A stretch of DNA of 64,000 bases from Glebionis coronaria (taxonomy: Eukaryota; Streptophyta; Magnoliopsida; Asterales; Asteraceae): positions 476,738,557 through 476,802,556 of the forward strand of contig CM046876.1 of assembly GCA_025667525.1 (NCBI GenBank), given 5' to 3'. The notes beneath the pieces are model-generated. The model saw nothing but the letters and a program-made list of their open reading frames with translations, did no database searches and was not told the origin of the DNA. Numbering within the stretch: the stretch's first letter is position 1; each line of letters begins with the position of its first letter. Positions 1 to 11,053 of this stretch are shown here, one piece after another. The position numbers and the translations under genes are program-made.

Positions 1-1440
1 AGGAAGATGTTTGGAGATGATTGTAGATGATTTGAAGATCATATAAGTTCTTAGTTCTCATCCTTTGGTTAAATAAGCTGTAGAAGAAGCGGAGGTGGTT
101 TATAGTGTCGTAAGTGTTATAAGGAAGAGGTTTAGGTGCTTATTGATCGTGCGTTAAAGCCTCAAAAGCTTGGACCCTTGGTGAGTGACTCCCCCCTTTT
201 TAATTTCTTGTCTTCTATAATCTGCCTTGCTTTGATCTATATGCTTTTGTGCGTATTTGTTTGATGTAACCGTTTATTTTCCTTGTTTTCTATTTAATTC
301 GTCTTAGTTTGTTGGTTTATTGTTCTTATTTTCATCATCCTTCTTTGTACTCATTTTCGTAGTGTAAGTTTTCTGTGAATTTAATTGGTGTTTGGTAGAG
401 AGCGGTAATCTGCCTTAGGCTTAGTTTTAGAGTTAAGTTGCGACTGCACTTATTTAACGGATTTAGGATTGAGGTTTTGAAAAAAAAATATATATAGGTG
501 GTTTTAGTTTAAAATCTTGGTTCACTGCTTTAAGTAAAATCTGTGCAACGAAAAATAAAGAGTGTGTGAGTTTGATTGTGTTAGTGTTACTGCTATTCCA
601 AAAAAAGAAGAAGATCGATGTTCGATTGATGCTGATGGGTTCAGAAAAAAAATGGGGGTCTCGATTGTTGGTTACTTAGTGACGAGATAAAGGGGGTTCT
701 TGGTTATAGGTTCTTGGTGCTTCATATTTTATTTTTTTGATTGCTGCGTTTGTTACGTGCCAGAAAAAAAAAATAGGTGTTGGTGGCGTAGAAAGAAAAA
801 AAAAGAGAGGATACTTGTTCTTTGTTGTTACTGTTATGTTACACAAGGAAAAAAGAGCAAGCTTCTGCTAAGAAAAGAAAAAAAAAGTGAGAGTATTGCT
901 GCTGGTTTCGAAAGAAAAAAAGAAAAAAAAAAGAGAAGAAGTGGTCAGTGAAACATTGGATGCTGCTGATCTTAGGTTGCGGTGTTGGTTCGAAAGAAAG
1001 AAAAAAAAGAGAGAGAGATAGTGAAAGTTGTTTGAACTATTGTTGCTGCTGTTTGATTATGGGAAACTGTAGAGAGCTATGGTTCATCTCGAGTATACTG
1101 TTCACAAGCAAGTAAAAAGAAACAAGAAATCTGTAGCTTATTTGGTTTACGCCTGTGCTTATTGCAGTCCACTGCCTGTGCATCCAAAAGTAATATAGAT
1201 TTGAATCTGATGTTTATTTGTTATTTAAGCTGATATTCTGTTTTGATTTAAAGCTTGAAATTAAGTTTTTATAAATTTACTAGAAAGGATTTCAATTCTG
1301 TTTAAGTCAGTTAAGCTATAGCTTAGTTGTGCAGCTTATTCATAAGCTTATGATGAGCTGCTGCGTTTAGCAGGGTGTTTGGAACAGTGGTTCATGAGAG
1401 TAATCTGTTTGAAGAAAAAAAAGAATCAACAGAAAGTATT

Positions 1441-1486
1441 GCAGTGGGTATTGAACCCCTGACAACCCTACACACTATGTGCAGAC
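1441..1486 (-). other. tRNA-like box B motif (1 of 3)
   Basis: Read on the minus strand this contains GTCAGGGGTTCAATACCC, a good match to the T-arm/box B consensus GGTTCRANNCC. No convincing cloverleaf or box A follows, so it is a tRNA-derived fragment and not a tRNA gene. Confidence 0.35.
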
Positions 1487-1602
1487 GAAACAAATAGCTT
1501 CGAAACCATTTGGCTCAGCTACATATTACGTTTTCTTTGCTCCTTTTGTTTCTTTTATTCAGTCAACAATCCATTCTGATTTCTTTTAAACAGTGCAAAA
1601 AA

Positions 1603-1680
1603 AGTGCCAGCAAGGGAATTGAACCCCTGACCTTTGAGCAATATCAAAGGCAGCAATCACAATCTAACCATCTGCTCTCT
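1603..1680 (-). other. tRNA-like pseudogene (2 of 3)
   Basis: On the minus strand a box A-like segment (ATGGTTAGATTG) is followed about 35 bp later by AGGTCAGGGGTTCAATTCCC, a T-arm with box B GGTTCAATTCC. Length and order match a decayed tRNA with a long middle section, but acceptor-stem pairing is not evident. A SINE-like or tRNA-derived internal promoter relic is the likeliest reading. Confidence 0.4.
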
Positions 1681-1766
1681 TTGGTCATTCTTGTTTGGAG
1701 TCCTTTTTAGTTTTTCTTATTGTTCTTTTAATTAGTATCTTCAGCTAGGAATATAAGGAAAAAAAA

Positions 1767-1847
1767 GTGGTAGCTGGAGGGTTTTGAACCCCTGACCACC
1801 TTCAACTACAAGACGGAGACACCCACCTTCCATCCATCTGTTCTATG
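1767..1847 (-). other. tRNA-like pseudogene (3 of 3)
   Basis: The minus strand reads GGTGGTCAGGGGTTCAAAACCC, a third box B/T-arm match in the same orientation and only about 160 bp from the second. The upstream half (ACAGATGGATGGAAGG) parallels the same part of the second motif, so copies two and three may derive from one unit. No intact cloverleaf is seen. Confidence 0.38.
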
Positions 1848-2645
1848 GATCCTTTTTGTTTCATTTCTGTTTAGTCTTCCTTTATACCTTCCTAAGTTTC
1901 GTTTTATTTTAAGCTATTCAGCCCATTCAGCTTATTTCATAGCTTATTTAAGCTTTTTTTTTGCCTATTATTTTTCTTAGATTTATAATAGAGTTTGTCA
2001 CTTTCTTTAAATTTTTGTTTTTTTATAAAAACATTTAATATTTTTAAATAATTTAATTAGTTTAAATTACTATTTAATTCATAATAAAAAATATAAAAGT
2101 CAAAAAAATATAATTCTTTTTTTCAAAATTTTATTTTGTCATTTAGAATGTAGGAAAAATAAATTTGTCTTCGTAAAGTTTAAAATTTTATATTTAGCTT
2201 TAGTATCGCGTTTTTGTTTTCGTACTATTTTCGTTCAGATTCGTACATTTGTTTTTTTAGGCCATTTGTATTTTTTTAATTATTCATTTTTCCTTTTAAG
2301 TTTAATTAGTTCATTTTAAGTTAAATTTTATTTTTATTTTTTCTGATTTTTTTTAATTTTGTCGGATTTTACGTTACGTTTTCGCGTTTTACGTCGTACG
2401 TTGTTTTTAGCGTAGTCCGTCTTCCGTTTTCTTTTCTTTTCTTTTTGACTTTCCAAAAGCGTAATAACTCGATTAAATACGTCTATAATTGTTGGCTAAA
2501 CACCATACCTCCTCGAGAACGAACTCGATTATTCGTCTTTATGTTTTCCATAAATCATATCGATTAATACTTACCACGACTTAGCGTTTGCTTACTTTTT
2601 CCTAAAGGTAAGTAAAACGACTAATTTTACTACATCAATGGTCAG

Positions 2646-2786
2646 TATTTCAAGTCCAAGGAAGTCTTGGAGAAGATGAAGAATACACAGCTGGAAATTG
2701 ATTATTCAAGTGACGTGGCCAAAGACTTGATCAGATTTATTTATTACCAATATGAGAAGGTTTGTAAGATTCCTCCTGGTTCTTAA
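2646..2786 (+). pseudogene. Short coding-like fragment, function unknown
   Basis: A 46-codon open stretch begins just after an acceptor-like CAG at 2643-2645 and ends at TAA 2784-2786. Its residues (YFKSKEVLEKMKNTQLEIDY at the start, KIPPGS at the end) look coding rather than random. I do not recognise the family. It lies directly upstream of a polypurine tract (about 2828-2838) and a copia LTR, so it may be the last coding segment of that copia element, although it does not resemble a standard copia RNase H C-terminus. A captured exon is the alternative. Confidence 0.25.
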
Positions 2787-2838
2787 TGTTTATTCAGAAA
2801 CTTGATTCCTAGAGTAGATATCAAGTTTAGGGGAGGAT

Positions 2839-3352
2839 TGTTGGGAATAAATTATAGCCAGTCTACTTGAGCGCTGACAAGAGTAAAACAAGCGTTGACA
2901 GGAGTAAAACAAACGCTGACAGATCAAGCGTTGACAAGAAGAAGTCAAGCATTGACACATTGAAGACAAGCATTGATGGAAGGATATACTCTACGAGTTT
3001 ATTATATTCTAGATACTTCTAGTAAAGATAGGAACAACAATGTATTTTCTATATTTATCTTTACCTAGAATAGTTGATACGTAGATTACTGTACAAGGCT
3101 TCTTATGTCTATAAAAGAAGACCTTTAGGTTATTGTTCATATAAGTTTTCATACGTTAACACTTTCATTGTAAGCAAGTTTGATATCATTAATCAAAGTG
3201 AAAGTTTGTTTACCTCTTGTGTGTTCTTGTTTAAGTGTTAATTCCGCATAACACTTAGATTATCATATTCATATACAAAGGTTTCTCTAAGTGTATTACT
3301 TGATCTAATCTCGTATACATAAAGCTAAATCGATCTAAGTTTGGGATCAACA
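2839..3352 (+). mobile_element. Ty1/copia-type LTR (3' end of element A)
   Basis: The segment starts TGTTGGGAATAA directly after a polypurine tract (AGGGGAGGAT) and ends GGGATCAACA, the TG...CA termini of an LTR. It has a TATA box (TATAAAAG at 3110-3117) and U3 repeats. The other LTR is not in the window. Its right end lies inside the 3' LTR of the next element, whose sequence resumes at AACCT, so element A appears to have inserted there. The matching left target duplication would lie outside the window. Confidence 0.65.
2871..2979 (+). promoter_or_regulatory. TTGAC-rich U3 repeat array of copia LTR
   Basis: Six copies of a word close to GCGTTGACA (at about 2872, 2893, 2914, 2930, 2950 and 2971) are spaced 16-21 bp apart, some 130-240 bp upstream of the TATA box at 3110. 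GTTGAC/ATTGAC contains the TTGAC core of the W-box bound by WRKY factors. That known specificity and the position in U3 suggest an enhancer array; activity is inferred only. Confidence 0.5.
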
Positions 3353-3500
3353 AACCTCACCCCTCTATGGAAGTATGGAGGGGTATATATAGGCTAGACA
3401 TGGAGTGACTTTGACAACTTAGCAAAAGTAGTCCCTCCATGTTTTGCTCATATGAAATTAATGTAATTACGTAAATGGCGCTCACATTTTAGGGCTAACA
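3353..3500 (-). repeat. 3' LTR of element B (truncated)
   Basis: This matches 6690-6837 over its full 148 bp with about four substitutions. The part equivalent to 6544-6689 is missing because the copia LTR ending at 3352 abuts it. The polypurine tract lies at 3501-3510. Confidence 0.75.
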
Positions 3501-5179
3501 TTCTTCCCCCAATGTGGAGACATACGGAATTACTTACAATATTCCTAACAAGTAAAAATACAACAAAATAAAGTCTTCCAAGGCGCTTCCAATGTTGGGG
3601 ATGTCTTTTAATTCTTCTTGTCTTTATAACTTGTACCTCAGCTTGAATCCTCTTTGTCTTTGCTTGTTGTGGAACAATTGTAATATGCATGATTTGGATT
3701 AACTTCCCCCCAATTCATGCAGCATGTATTTAAAAAACTTTCTTCATAGACTTCTTTTTGACGAAGTTTCTGAATCGGCTTCCCCCCAAACCAATATCTG
3801 TATCTTAAGTAGATTCTAACACTTTGATGTAGTTTGAACAATCTTCTAGCTCATCGGTTAAAGTGCACAGCGGAAATTTGTAGAAGAACCACACCAGATA
3901 ATACTGCTTCTATACTGTCTCATATCATTTTGTTTTTGGTGATAATCCGTTTGGAGTAACATGCAGGAAATCAGCAACAATTCTTCTCACGCCTGCAGAA
4001 TACTTCATAAAAATCATATAAAGTAAGTAGATACCATTCCATGTACACTACTTCCCCCTGGAAGTTGATCCGATTACTTCAAAGTACACGATCTTCCCCC
4101 ATGATGATTTTGAACTCTCGGAAGCATCATTATCGTGGACGTCCATATACTAGAGAAGTTCTTAATCTTAAGAAAATGTCTTGAAAAGTTTTGAAAGTCG
4201 TTGAGAAACTTTGAAATATTTTTTCTTAGACTATGAAGTACCATTGTCGTTATGAGGCTCATAAATATCCCGTGAGAATTGATTGCTGATTCCATCTCTC
4301 TCTGTCTAACTTACCAACCTCGAATTCATTCGGCTATTTGTTGTGACCACATGTGAAGTAAACCTGATATTCCAAACTTGAAACCGAAGTACAATCCCCC
4401 AAATTTGTTACTTAAGCTTGCACTTATGTCGATTGAAGAACGATGCAGAAACAAGTCTCTTATACCTCTTGAAGTTATCCACATGAGCAACTGCGTGTGA
4501 CACCCACAAATGATGTCGTCGACCATCCACCCCTTGACAGTGGACTATATAATTCAAGTCTCAATCATAAGTTTTATCGCCCAAGCAAGTCATCAACCGA
4601 TAGACTGGGTTTGAAGAAAAGGGGTAGAAAAATAGAAGGAAGGCTCGCTGATGAAATAAGTAGACGCCTTCATGAAATCCCACTTCAACTTCAAATAAAG
4701 AATATCAAATCCACTTCGTGATCACTTGTCTTTGTAGAATCAAAACTAGCCGTTATCGTTAAAGTGAATCTTATATCGGATCGTTTTAGCGTTAAGTGTT
4801 TTGTTCGCTTTGGTGTTGTGTTTGTGAATGTCGTTAACTAGAACAAATTCTGAAATGAATTGTCATTAAGGGACAAAATTTGTCTAGATAACTTTTCATT
4901 GAAGCTCAACGTCAGTCATATGGCCATCTGATGCGCGGTGAGGTCGTCGAAAATTTTTCGAAAATATTAGGTTTAAAACCTAAAATTTTCTTAAACATTT
5001 AAGCCCTTTCGTTCGAACCATAACCAATACCCGGCTAAAACAATTTGACCACTTTTGGTACATAAATACCCGGTCAAATAGTATTACGTCCACACAGCCC
5101 AAGAAATTATGTAGCCAGAACTGCAACACATTACGCAGGCCCAATCTATGCATATCATACTCATACAACTCGACCATTC

Positions 5180-5590
5180 AGCCCACTATAAAAAATATCA
5201 CTGTCCAAGAGAATGTTGGGATATATAACTCACAAATCCCTAATATTCCTCATATTAACCTAAACCTAATCCTTATATCTTAGAAACCTTCGCCTCTATT
5301 CTAGAAACAGATATCTTCATCTCTAAAATACAATCAAACCCAAAACAATTCATCCGAATCCTCTTATCACAAATCACAATCAATAAATCTTCTCCATCTC
5401 ATCACATAAATCTCTCACTGATCCTCAAATCAAGACTAAACATAACTCATATTACTGCTCGTATAATCAAACCCACAAAAACCATGAACACTTACTCTTT
5501 TTGTTATGAAACAAAGACCAAAATGATCTTGATCTTAAGTACTTTTCAAGGAACGAAGGTGAAGGTATCAAAGATCTCTTAAAAAAGAGG
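5180..5590 (+). promoter_or_regulatory. Promoter/5'-UTR-like segment inside element B
   Basis: On the strand opposite to the element, a TATA-like ACTATAAAAAATA (about 5184) is followed by about 270 bp of A/C-rich, G-poor sequence typical of a plant 5' UTR. A short reading frame (ATG 5484, about 32 codons, TAA near 5580) and a donor-like GGGTAGGT near 5597 follow. This is the architecture of a captured gene start. No product is recognised and capture is an inference. Confidence 0.25.
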
Positions 5591-5956
5591 TCTCGGGTAG
5601 GTTCATTCTTATCTGATTGTTTAGAGGGTTATCACTCGAATTAAGGATAGAATCTGAGCATGCATGTTCATGATTTTTCCTTTATGATTAGAAAATTAGT
5701 TTAGGTATAACCTTTACATTAGATCTATGATGATATTTATCTCGTGTTAGATCGTGAAAGATCTCGACATGCATGTCACTAAGCAGGAGTAAGTGAATCT
5801 GAGATCTTGAATGATTTTTTTTTATGTATACGAGTCTAGTTGATTGGGTTTTAGGTGTCGATGGTGATTAGAGGCTATGGGTAGAGTTGGGGTTGATGAA
5901 TGATGTTGTTGAGTTGATTGTTGATGTTATTGAGTCGGTTTGTAAAAAAATTATGG

Positions 5957-6319
5957 TCACGGTATTATTATTTTTTTTGGTTTGGTCAAGATCACAATGT
6001 TATGATGAGTCATCGGAATATGTTTTCTATCGGAATGCAGAATCATTAACATCATTGTATGAGTTTGGGGTTGACCATCGGAATATGTTTTTACAACCAT
6101 CTGTCGAAATGTTTTTGGATTTATATGCATCGGAATATTCCCATCGGAATAATCATCATCGGAATAAGCATCATCGGAATCACTATCCGAATCACCATCG
6201 GAATCACCATCGGAAAAGGCATCAGAAAAACATCGGAATGAGCATTGGAAAAGGGTTTTGACTTTTTTTCTAGATACCACCGAAAATGTTGGATCTCGTG
6301 ATTTTTTCAGATCAGACAC
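5957..6319 (-). CDS. Hypothetical acidic Ser-Asp repeat protein of element B
   Basis: A 120-codon frame reads in the element's own direction and starts about 210 nt downstream of its primer site, where gag would normally begin. Residues 1-30 are basic (KKSRDP, SRKKVKTLF). Residues about 33-60 are a run of SDGDSDGD/SDSDSDD/YSDDDYSDG encoded by an ATTCCGATG-type microsatellite, and the tail is hydrophobic and basic. There is no capsid fold, zinc knuckle or other known domain. It may be a remnant gag start or a chance frame through the repeat. Confidence 0.25.
   Translation of the reverse strand: MSDLKKSRDPTFSVVSRKKVKTLFQCSFRCFSDAFSDGDSDGDSDSDSDDAYSDDDYSDGNIPMHINPKTFRQMVVKTYSDGQPQTHTMMLMILHSDRKHIPMTHHNIVILTKPKKIIIP
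6010..6245. repeat. CATCGGAAT short tandem repeat
   Basis: The 9-bp word CATCGGAAT and its variants (CATCGGAATA, CACCATCGGAAT) recur about 14 times, most densely at 6128-6245. The repeat encodes the Ser-Asp-Gly run of the minus-strand frame and a His/Asn run on the plus strand. Confidence 0.7.
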
Positions 6320-6543
6320 TGTTAGAAAATAGATTAATAGAGAGAAAGTAGAGATGACACGTAAATAATGATAAAACCACCAACACCATTGAAAAATGAC
6401 ACTTTTGGACTGTTATCAGATTCGTGACTTATAAAAAACACCAAATGAAATTCGTGACTTATAGCAACTTAAAGAATAAGCCAAAAAAGCCACAAATCAG
6501 CAAACACAAAACACAAAACACCCCCGTTAGTTCTGATACCAAT

Positions 6544-6837
6544 TGTCAATTATAATTCAAGCTATTTAGGGGTGATCCGGAGGTCTGGGAGGATAAAACA
6601 AGTATTTAGACATTTTAGAGAGAGAAAGATAACAAGGTGAAATGAGTGTGTGTATTTAGAGAGAGAAAGTGAAATACACAAAATGGGAAAACCTCACCCC
6701 TCCATGGAAGTATGGAGGGGTATATATAGGCTAGACATGGAGTGACTTTGACAACTTAGCAAAAGTAGTCCCTCCATGTTTTGCCCATATGAAACTAATG
6801 TAATTCCGTAAATGGCGCTCACATTTTAGGGCTAACA
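6544..6837 (-). repeat. 5' LTR and primer site of element B
   Basis: The 294-bp LTR reads TGTTAGCC...TTGACA on the minus strand. Near-palindromic CCTCACCCCTCCATGG/CCATGGAGGGG elements surround a TATATATAGG box. The primer site TGGTATCAGAA, complementary to initiator-Met tRNA with one end mismatch, lies at 6541-6531. The flank beyond the right end is GTTTG; its partner is lost. Confidence 0.7.
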
Positions 6838-7893
6838 GTTTGTTTCTAAGAATAAGAAGGAGTTAATAATCATTTTTAGATTTCCCTGAGTTTGACGAGT
6901 AATGAAAACCTGTACCTTGAGCATTTAACATGTGATTTAAGGTTTGATCCTTTACATTAAATGACCGTGTAATTAATGATGGTAAGATGTATATTGACTC
7001 GTCAAAGATTAGAGCCATTAAGGCTTTGTGTTATACCAAAAAGAAAGTGCAAAAAATGTTTTGACAAATGTTTTATCAAATGATTCTTAAGGAATCATTC
7101 CCTTATACCCAGAACATTTAACTAAACTCCTTTAGGGGTAAATGTTTGTGTATACCTCAAGACAACCTAACAGGGATTAAGGAAACCATTTAAACCATGA
7201 CTTGAAATTTGAAACGACAATTTTTGCTTGTCAACTAAGAAAATTTTGACCAAAGTATAACCAAAGATTTTTCTAACATTTACGAATCTTATTAATTATT
7301 TTCGATAAATCAACAAAAATCGTGTTAATTAAATTCAAATTTATTTGGAACATTTTTCTAAAATTGGACGAACTGAGGAATTTAAAAAAAAATTACGTTG
7401 ACGTTTCATAAAAATTAAATATTTATTATGTAATTACTTGTAATAATTATCGACGCTTTAGACGTCGAATTGAGCAAAACTGATAAAAATGATAGTTGAG
7501 ACGAAACTAAAACTTAGAAAATATGAAGAAAGAATTTTTGAGTGAATTGTGGTCGTGATAATTATTTCATCAGGAAATGTGAATGTAGATATTAACACAT
7601 TATGTAGAAAGGATAAAGAATCAATTAGGATGTGTTCCTTAGTAATGACTGTGCAAAATAAATAGCCTATGCTTGTAAACAGGATAATATAGATAATAAA
7701 GGGGGTTCGCGGCTAATGTGAACCATTTGAATTGAGAAGCCGATGGTGTTAAAAGTTTAAAGGCCGTTTATGGTTTCCTAAATATGGAGAATTTTGAGAT
7801 TTAGTTATATTGGAATCTCGTAAGTTTAAGTATTCTATTCATGCCAATTCTGGTTTAATGTATCTTTATCTGAAGAAGTTGTACTAATGGTAA

Positions 7894-8240
7894 ATTATGA
7901 AGGCAGACGTCGCCTCATACATTAGTAAATGCCTAACTATTGCAAAGGTCATCATCTGAATTTGATTCGATTTGGGTCATCGTCGACAAACTGACCAAAT
8001 CTGCTAATATCATTTTTGTTAATGATAGATTCTCGATGAAGAAATTGACTCTTTGTATTTAAAGGAGTTGTGTAAACATAGTGTGCCGGTATCGATCATC
8101 TCTATCAAGATCCTCGCTTCGCATCGAATTTCTAGAGATTTGCTCAGAAGTCATTGGGAACGAACCTTGATGAGAGTACTGTTTACCACCCCAAATCGAA
8201 GGGCCGAGGTAAAGTAACAATACAAAACACTAGAAGTGTT
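7894..8240 (+). pseudogene. Ty3/gypsy integrase remnant
   Basis: Translation gives KADVASYISKCLTIAKV, matching the gypsy zinc-binding segment with its second Cys changed to Ile. DSIWVIVDKLTKSAN follows, matching the catalytic-core start, and after stops and frame changes come KELCKHSVPVSII, PRFASNF and YHPKSKGRG, which mirror the region around the second Asp and the third catalytic motif. Several residues between the first two blocks are missing. It cannot encode an active integrase. Confidence 0.65.
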
Positions 8241-8461
8241 GTTTTATGCTTGAGTGATTGACCTTTGGTAATAAACCATATAATCGTTTTCCTTTGGAGA
8301 GATTATCATAGATAATTATCGTATTAGGATCGAGATCGAATCCTATGAGGATCTAAATATGAGAGCATCTGTAAGCAGGAGTTGGGATGAAGACACCCGA
8401 CATACACCCATTGTGAGTTGGACATGTCTTTTAGGTTTGAGGTTGCCTATGATGACAAACC

Positions 8462-8907
8462 TGTGGTGTCCTATTGATCGTTCGACTCAATGGTTATGAA
8501 ACATTATATCTAGGTTGATCATCGTTCATATGATAACATAGCGGAAAAGAACAATGATCATGAACAAGGTGTTTAGGCACAAGACACATAAATTACTCAA
8601 CGATTGTTCATTATATTAATAATAAACAACCACTAGACGTGTATACATTGAATCCCACGTCTAGTGCGATACACACTTTAGGTTTACATTGTGAATGAAT
8701 GATATATATAAAAACCTACGTATGTTTTCTTTATATACTAGAAAACATAGCTTACAAAGAAAGCTAATAATAAGACAACTAAATCTTCTATTATTCTGTG
8801 ATAATATCTTCTACAAGTTTGTCCACCAGCTTGTAGAATTCTTCATTGTCAGATTTAGTCCTTGTCTTTTGTGTTTTGACTTATCAACTCAATAATTCGA
8901 CCCAACA
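8462..8907 (-). repeat. 3' LTR of element C
   Basis: A 446-bp LTR nearly identical to 11054-11499. On the element strand it runs TGTTGGGTCG...GGACACCACA. The polypurine tract is adjacent at 8908-8919. Confidence 0.85.
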
Positions 8908-9769
8908 ATCTTCCCCTAGTTGATGATGTCAAAACACTCCTCTTAAGCATGAATCCTTTGTATGTAGTACATGATCTCCAAGAAGCTTCCCCTTAAGTAT
9001 AGCACATATTCTTCCCCTTTTTGACACATCAATAGGGAATATGTGAAAGTATGCAATCTTGTAGATTCTCCAAAAGTAGCTCTATGTAATGATCCTGAAG
9101 AAAAATAAATAAAGTATTCTTGATGTTGAAGTAAAATAACCCAATCTTATGTTCCATGTCTTGTTTATCCATGTGATGAAGAACTTATACCAGATTGAGA
9201 AAGAATATAAGTAGACCTCGATCCCTTGTCAATATTCTCATCCTTTGTGAGACACTGAGCACGATAATGTAACTCCTTCAAGTGTTTATGACAAGTCTTC
9301 GTCACCAACCATGTAAAGCACGAACAAGTTACCTTTAAAGTCTATGGCACTTTAAGATATGATAGAACACAAAGTCGCGAAAATCTTCTTCAATCATCAA
9401 ACTTACCATAAGAATTCTTCCCCTTAAGCTAACACCTCTTCATGACGAATTTGAATGGAATAACATCTTCATACCATATGTAAAAGTGTTATGCTGAATA
9501 ACTCTTTTGCAAGGCTATCCCGATTACATAGTTTAAATATCCATCAAATTCCCACGAATAATTGCTAACTCGCTTTAAAATCATTAATCCATTTAAAAAT
9601 ATCCGAGCCATAAATATCATCATGATATTCTGATTTAAAATGGAGATTCCATGTACCTTTGTGTGTAAATAATTCCTTTTTGTGTGCTTAAAACGTACCC
9701 ATTTTCTCTAACAGCAGCAAACAGTGTGTTGTCCAATATCTAATTCTGTCCAATATCTTCATCAGATGC

Positions 9770-9960
9770 ATTGTCCGATATCGGACGACACTTATCAGCG
9801 TTGAAATAGCATATATCGGACAACACTGTCAACTTGACAGCGTTGACTTATTCCTTGTCAGCGTCCAAACAACAAACGTCAGCGTCAAACTCAATCCTTG
9901 TCAGCGTCCTGTCTATGCTTTGACAGTGCTTGAAAAATATGTGTCAACGTCTGATTTATA
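9770..9960 (-). repeat. CGCTGACA word array and palindrome in element C
   Basis: The word TGTCAGCG or TGTCAACG (minus strand CGCTGACA/CGTTGACA) recurs about seven times between 9790 and 9950. The segment also holds a perfect 14-bp palindrome GTCCGATATCGGAC at 9773-9786. The same word is tandemly repeated in the copia LTR at 2871-2979. Confidence 0.5.
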
Positions 9961-10208
9961 CCTCACGTGATCCTTTGATATATTTAGCAACTTGGCCCAC
10001 ATCTTTAGCAATAATTAATATATATTGAATATATTAAATTTGCCCCTTTTAAAATACAACCACATCCTTTTTCTGTATCAAAGGTCATGGACCATTAGCA
10101 GCAGACCCACGTCCATCATGCATATCTTCTTGAATCCCAAAATAATAGGACACAATTAAATCTTTTACAAACTCACGTCTGTCATATCCAACTCCATTCC
10201 TTAATCTT

Positions 10209-10475
10209 CGTGTGAACAGAAGAGTTTTCAACCAATCATATGCAGAGGATCGTGTGAACACAAGCATGCTCTTTTCTCCTTTTGGTCGTGTGAACACACT
10301 AACCTAAATTGTAATTCAACCGTGTGAACACACTTGGAATAACCAATCAGAACAAGGGACTCACGGAAATACCATACGCTAGCATGTAGAGGATTAAAGT
10401 TTATATAACGAATATCATATGGCCGTGTGAATGCAATGTATAACCAATTAGGATTGAGTGACCGTGTGAACACTC
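10209..10475. repeat. CGTGTGAACACA dispersed array
   Basis: Six copies of CGTGTGAACA or a close variant lie at 10209, 10251, 10287, 10321, 10424 and 10463, spaced about 35-100 bp apart. Short unrelated AT-rich sequence separates them, so they look like repeated binding words rather than a simple satellite. Confidence 0.5.
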
Positions 10476-10614
10476 TTCATATGTATATATCAACGTTGTA
10501 GCACAAATGAGCCACAATGTGCTTGTAACAGCATTAGCCAAACGGATCTTGTATCATACAACCTTTTCTCGTTCCTATCATGCAGCCTTTTCTTTGACAG
10601 TAGTAACATCATTC

Positions 10615-10752
10615 TAGGGTTTCGAAACCCTAAAAACGAATCTTAGATCTAGGGTTTTGGATGAAACCCTAAAACTTTATCACCTCCAATTCGTCATAAA
10701 ACATCAGATCTTCTGTTATATGTAATGATCTAGGGTTTTCAGAAACCCTAAA
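10615..10752. repeat. Three telobox hairpins in element C leader
   Basis: Three short inverted repeats each pair TAGGGTTT with AAACCCTA: about 10615-10632 (loop CG), 10650-10672 and 10730-10752. AAACCCTA is the plant telo-box word. They lie about 300-440 nt inside the primer site in element orientation, where leader structure for packaging or translation would be expected. Confidence 0.5.
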
Positions 10753-11053
10753 TCATGATTTCATGTGAATATAAAAATCTGAAAATCACCTCTGCTGCCT
10801 ACTTTGACGCCTAATAACTTTTGCCTGGGGATAAAACTCAACAATCCCTCCGGTGGATGTTTAGATCTATGTATGTAGAACACATATATAAAATTTCGTG
10901 ACGATCCAACGGTTCAATCAAAAGTTATGACCTTCTGAATACTGCTGCGCACACAAAAACGTCCAGAAAAATTCAATACGAATTTTTCTTCTTCACGATA
11001 CACGAACACCTCGTCGGACCTAGATATCATGAGCCTTAGGCTCTGATACCAAT

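Larger units (their letters stand above)
1..2600. other. Non-coding LTR/leader-like region
   Basis: No credible protein is encoded; the small open frames fall in purine-rich or AT-rich tracts. Positions 600-1060 hold repeated GAAAGAAAAAAA-type purine runs, and 1980-2400 is strongly T-rich. The layout (GT-rich leader, tRNA-like motifs, then a long A/T tract) resembles the Athila-like LTR at 47544-50305, so this may be the LTR or leader of a related large Ty3/gypsy element cut by the window edge. I found no primer binding site and no second LTR copy, so the assignment is an inference. Confidence 0.3.
3353..6837 (-). mobile_element. Non-autonomous LTR retrotransposon B
   Basis: Two near-identical segments (3353-3500 and 6690-6837, 148 bp each, 4 differences by eye) are LTR parts in the same orientation. 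Read on the minus strand, the complete 5' LTR (6837 to 6544, TGTTAGCC...TTGACA) is followed by a primer site TGGTATCAGAA (6541-6531). The 3' LTR is preceded by a polypurine tract GGGGGAAGAA (3510-3501). The internal 3.0 kb has no protease, RT or integrase, so the element must be mobilised in trans. Repeated CTTCCCCC (3505, 3703, 3779, 4051, 4093) look like multiple polypurine tracts, as known for Sirevirus-type copia. The 3' LTR is truncated by element A. Confidence 0.7.

Noticed and set aside
700..951. Lys-rich 83-codon frame
   Set aside because: Product of purine-rich microsatellite runs; composition is not protein-like.
7128..7150. TTTAGGGGTAAATGTTTGTG resembling the polypurine tract and LTR start at 12093-12110
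   Set aside because: Sequence after it does not match the 12107 LTR, and no second boundary is seen.
10085..10473. Minus-strand frames starting MFTRP/MFTRS
   Set aside because: The repeated MFTR/VFTR text comes from the CGTGTGAACACA word array, not from a protein family.
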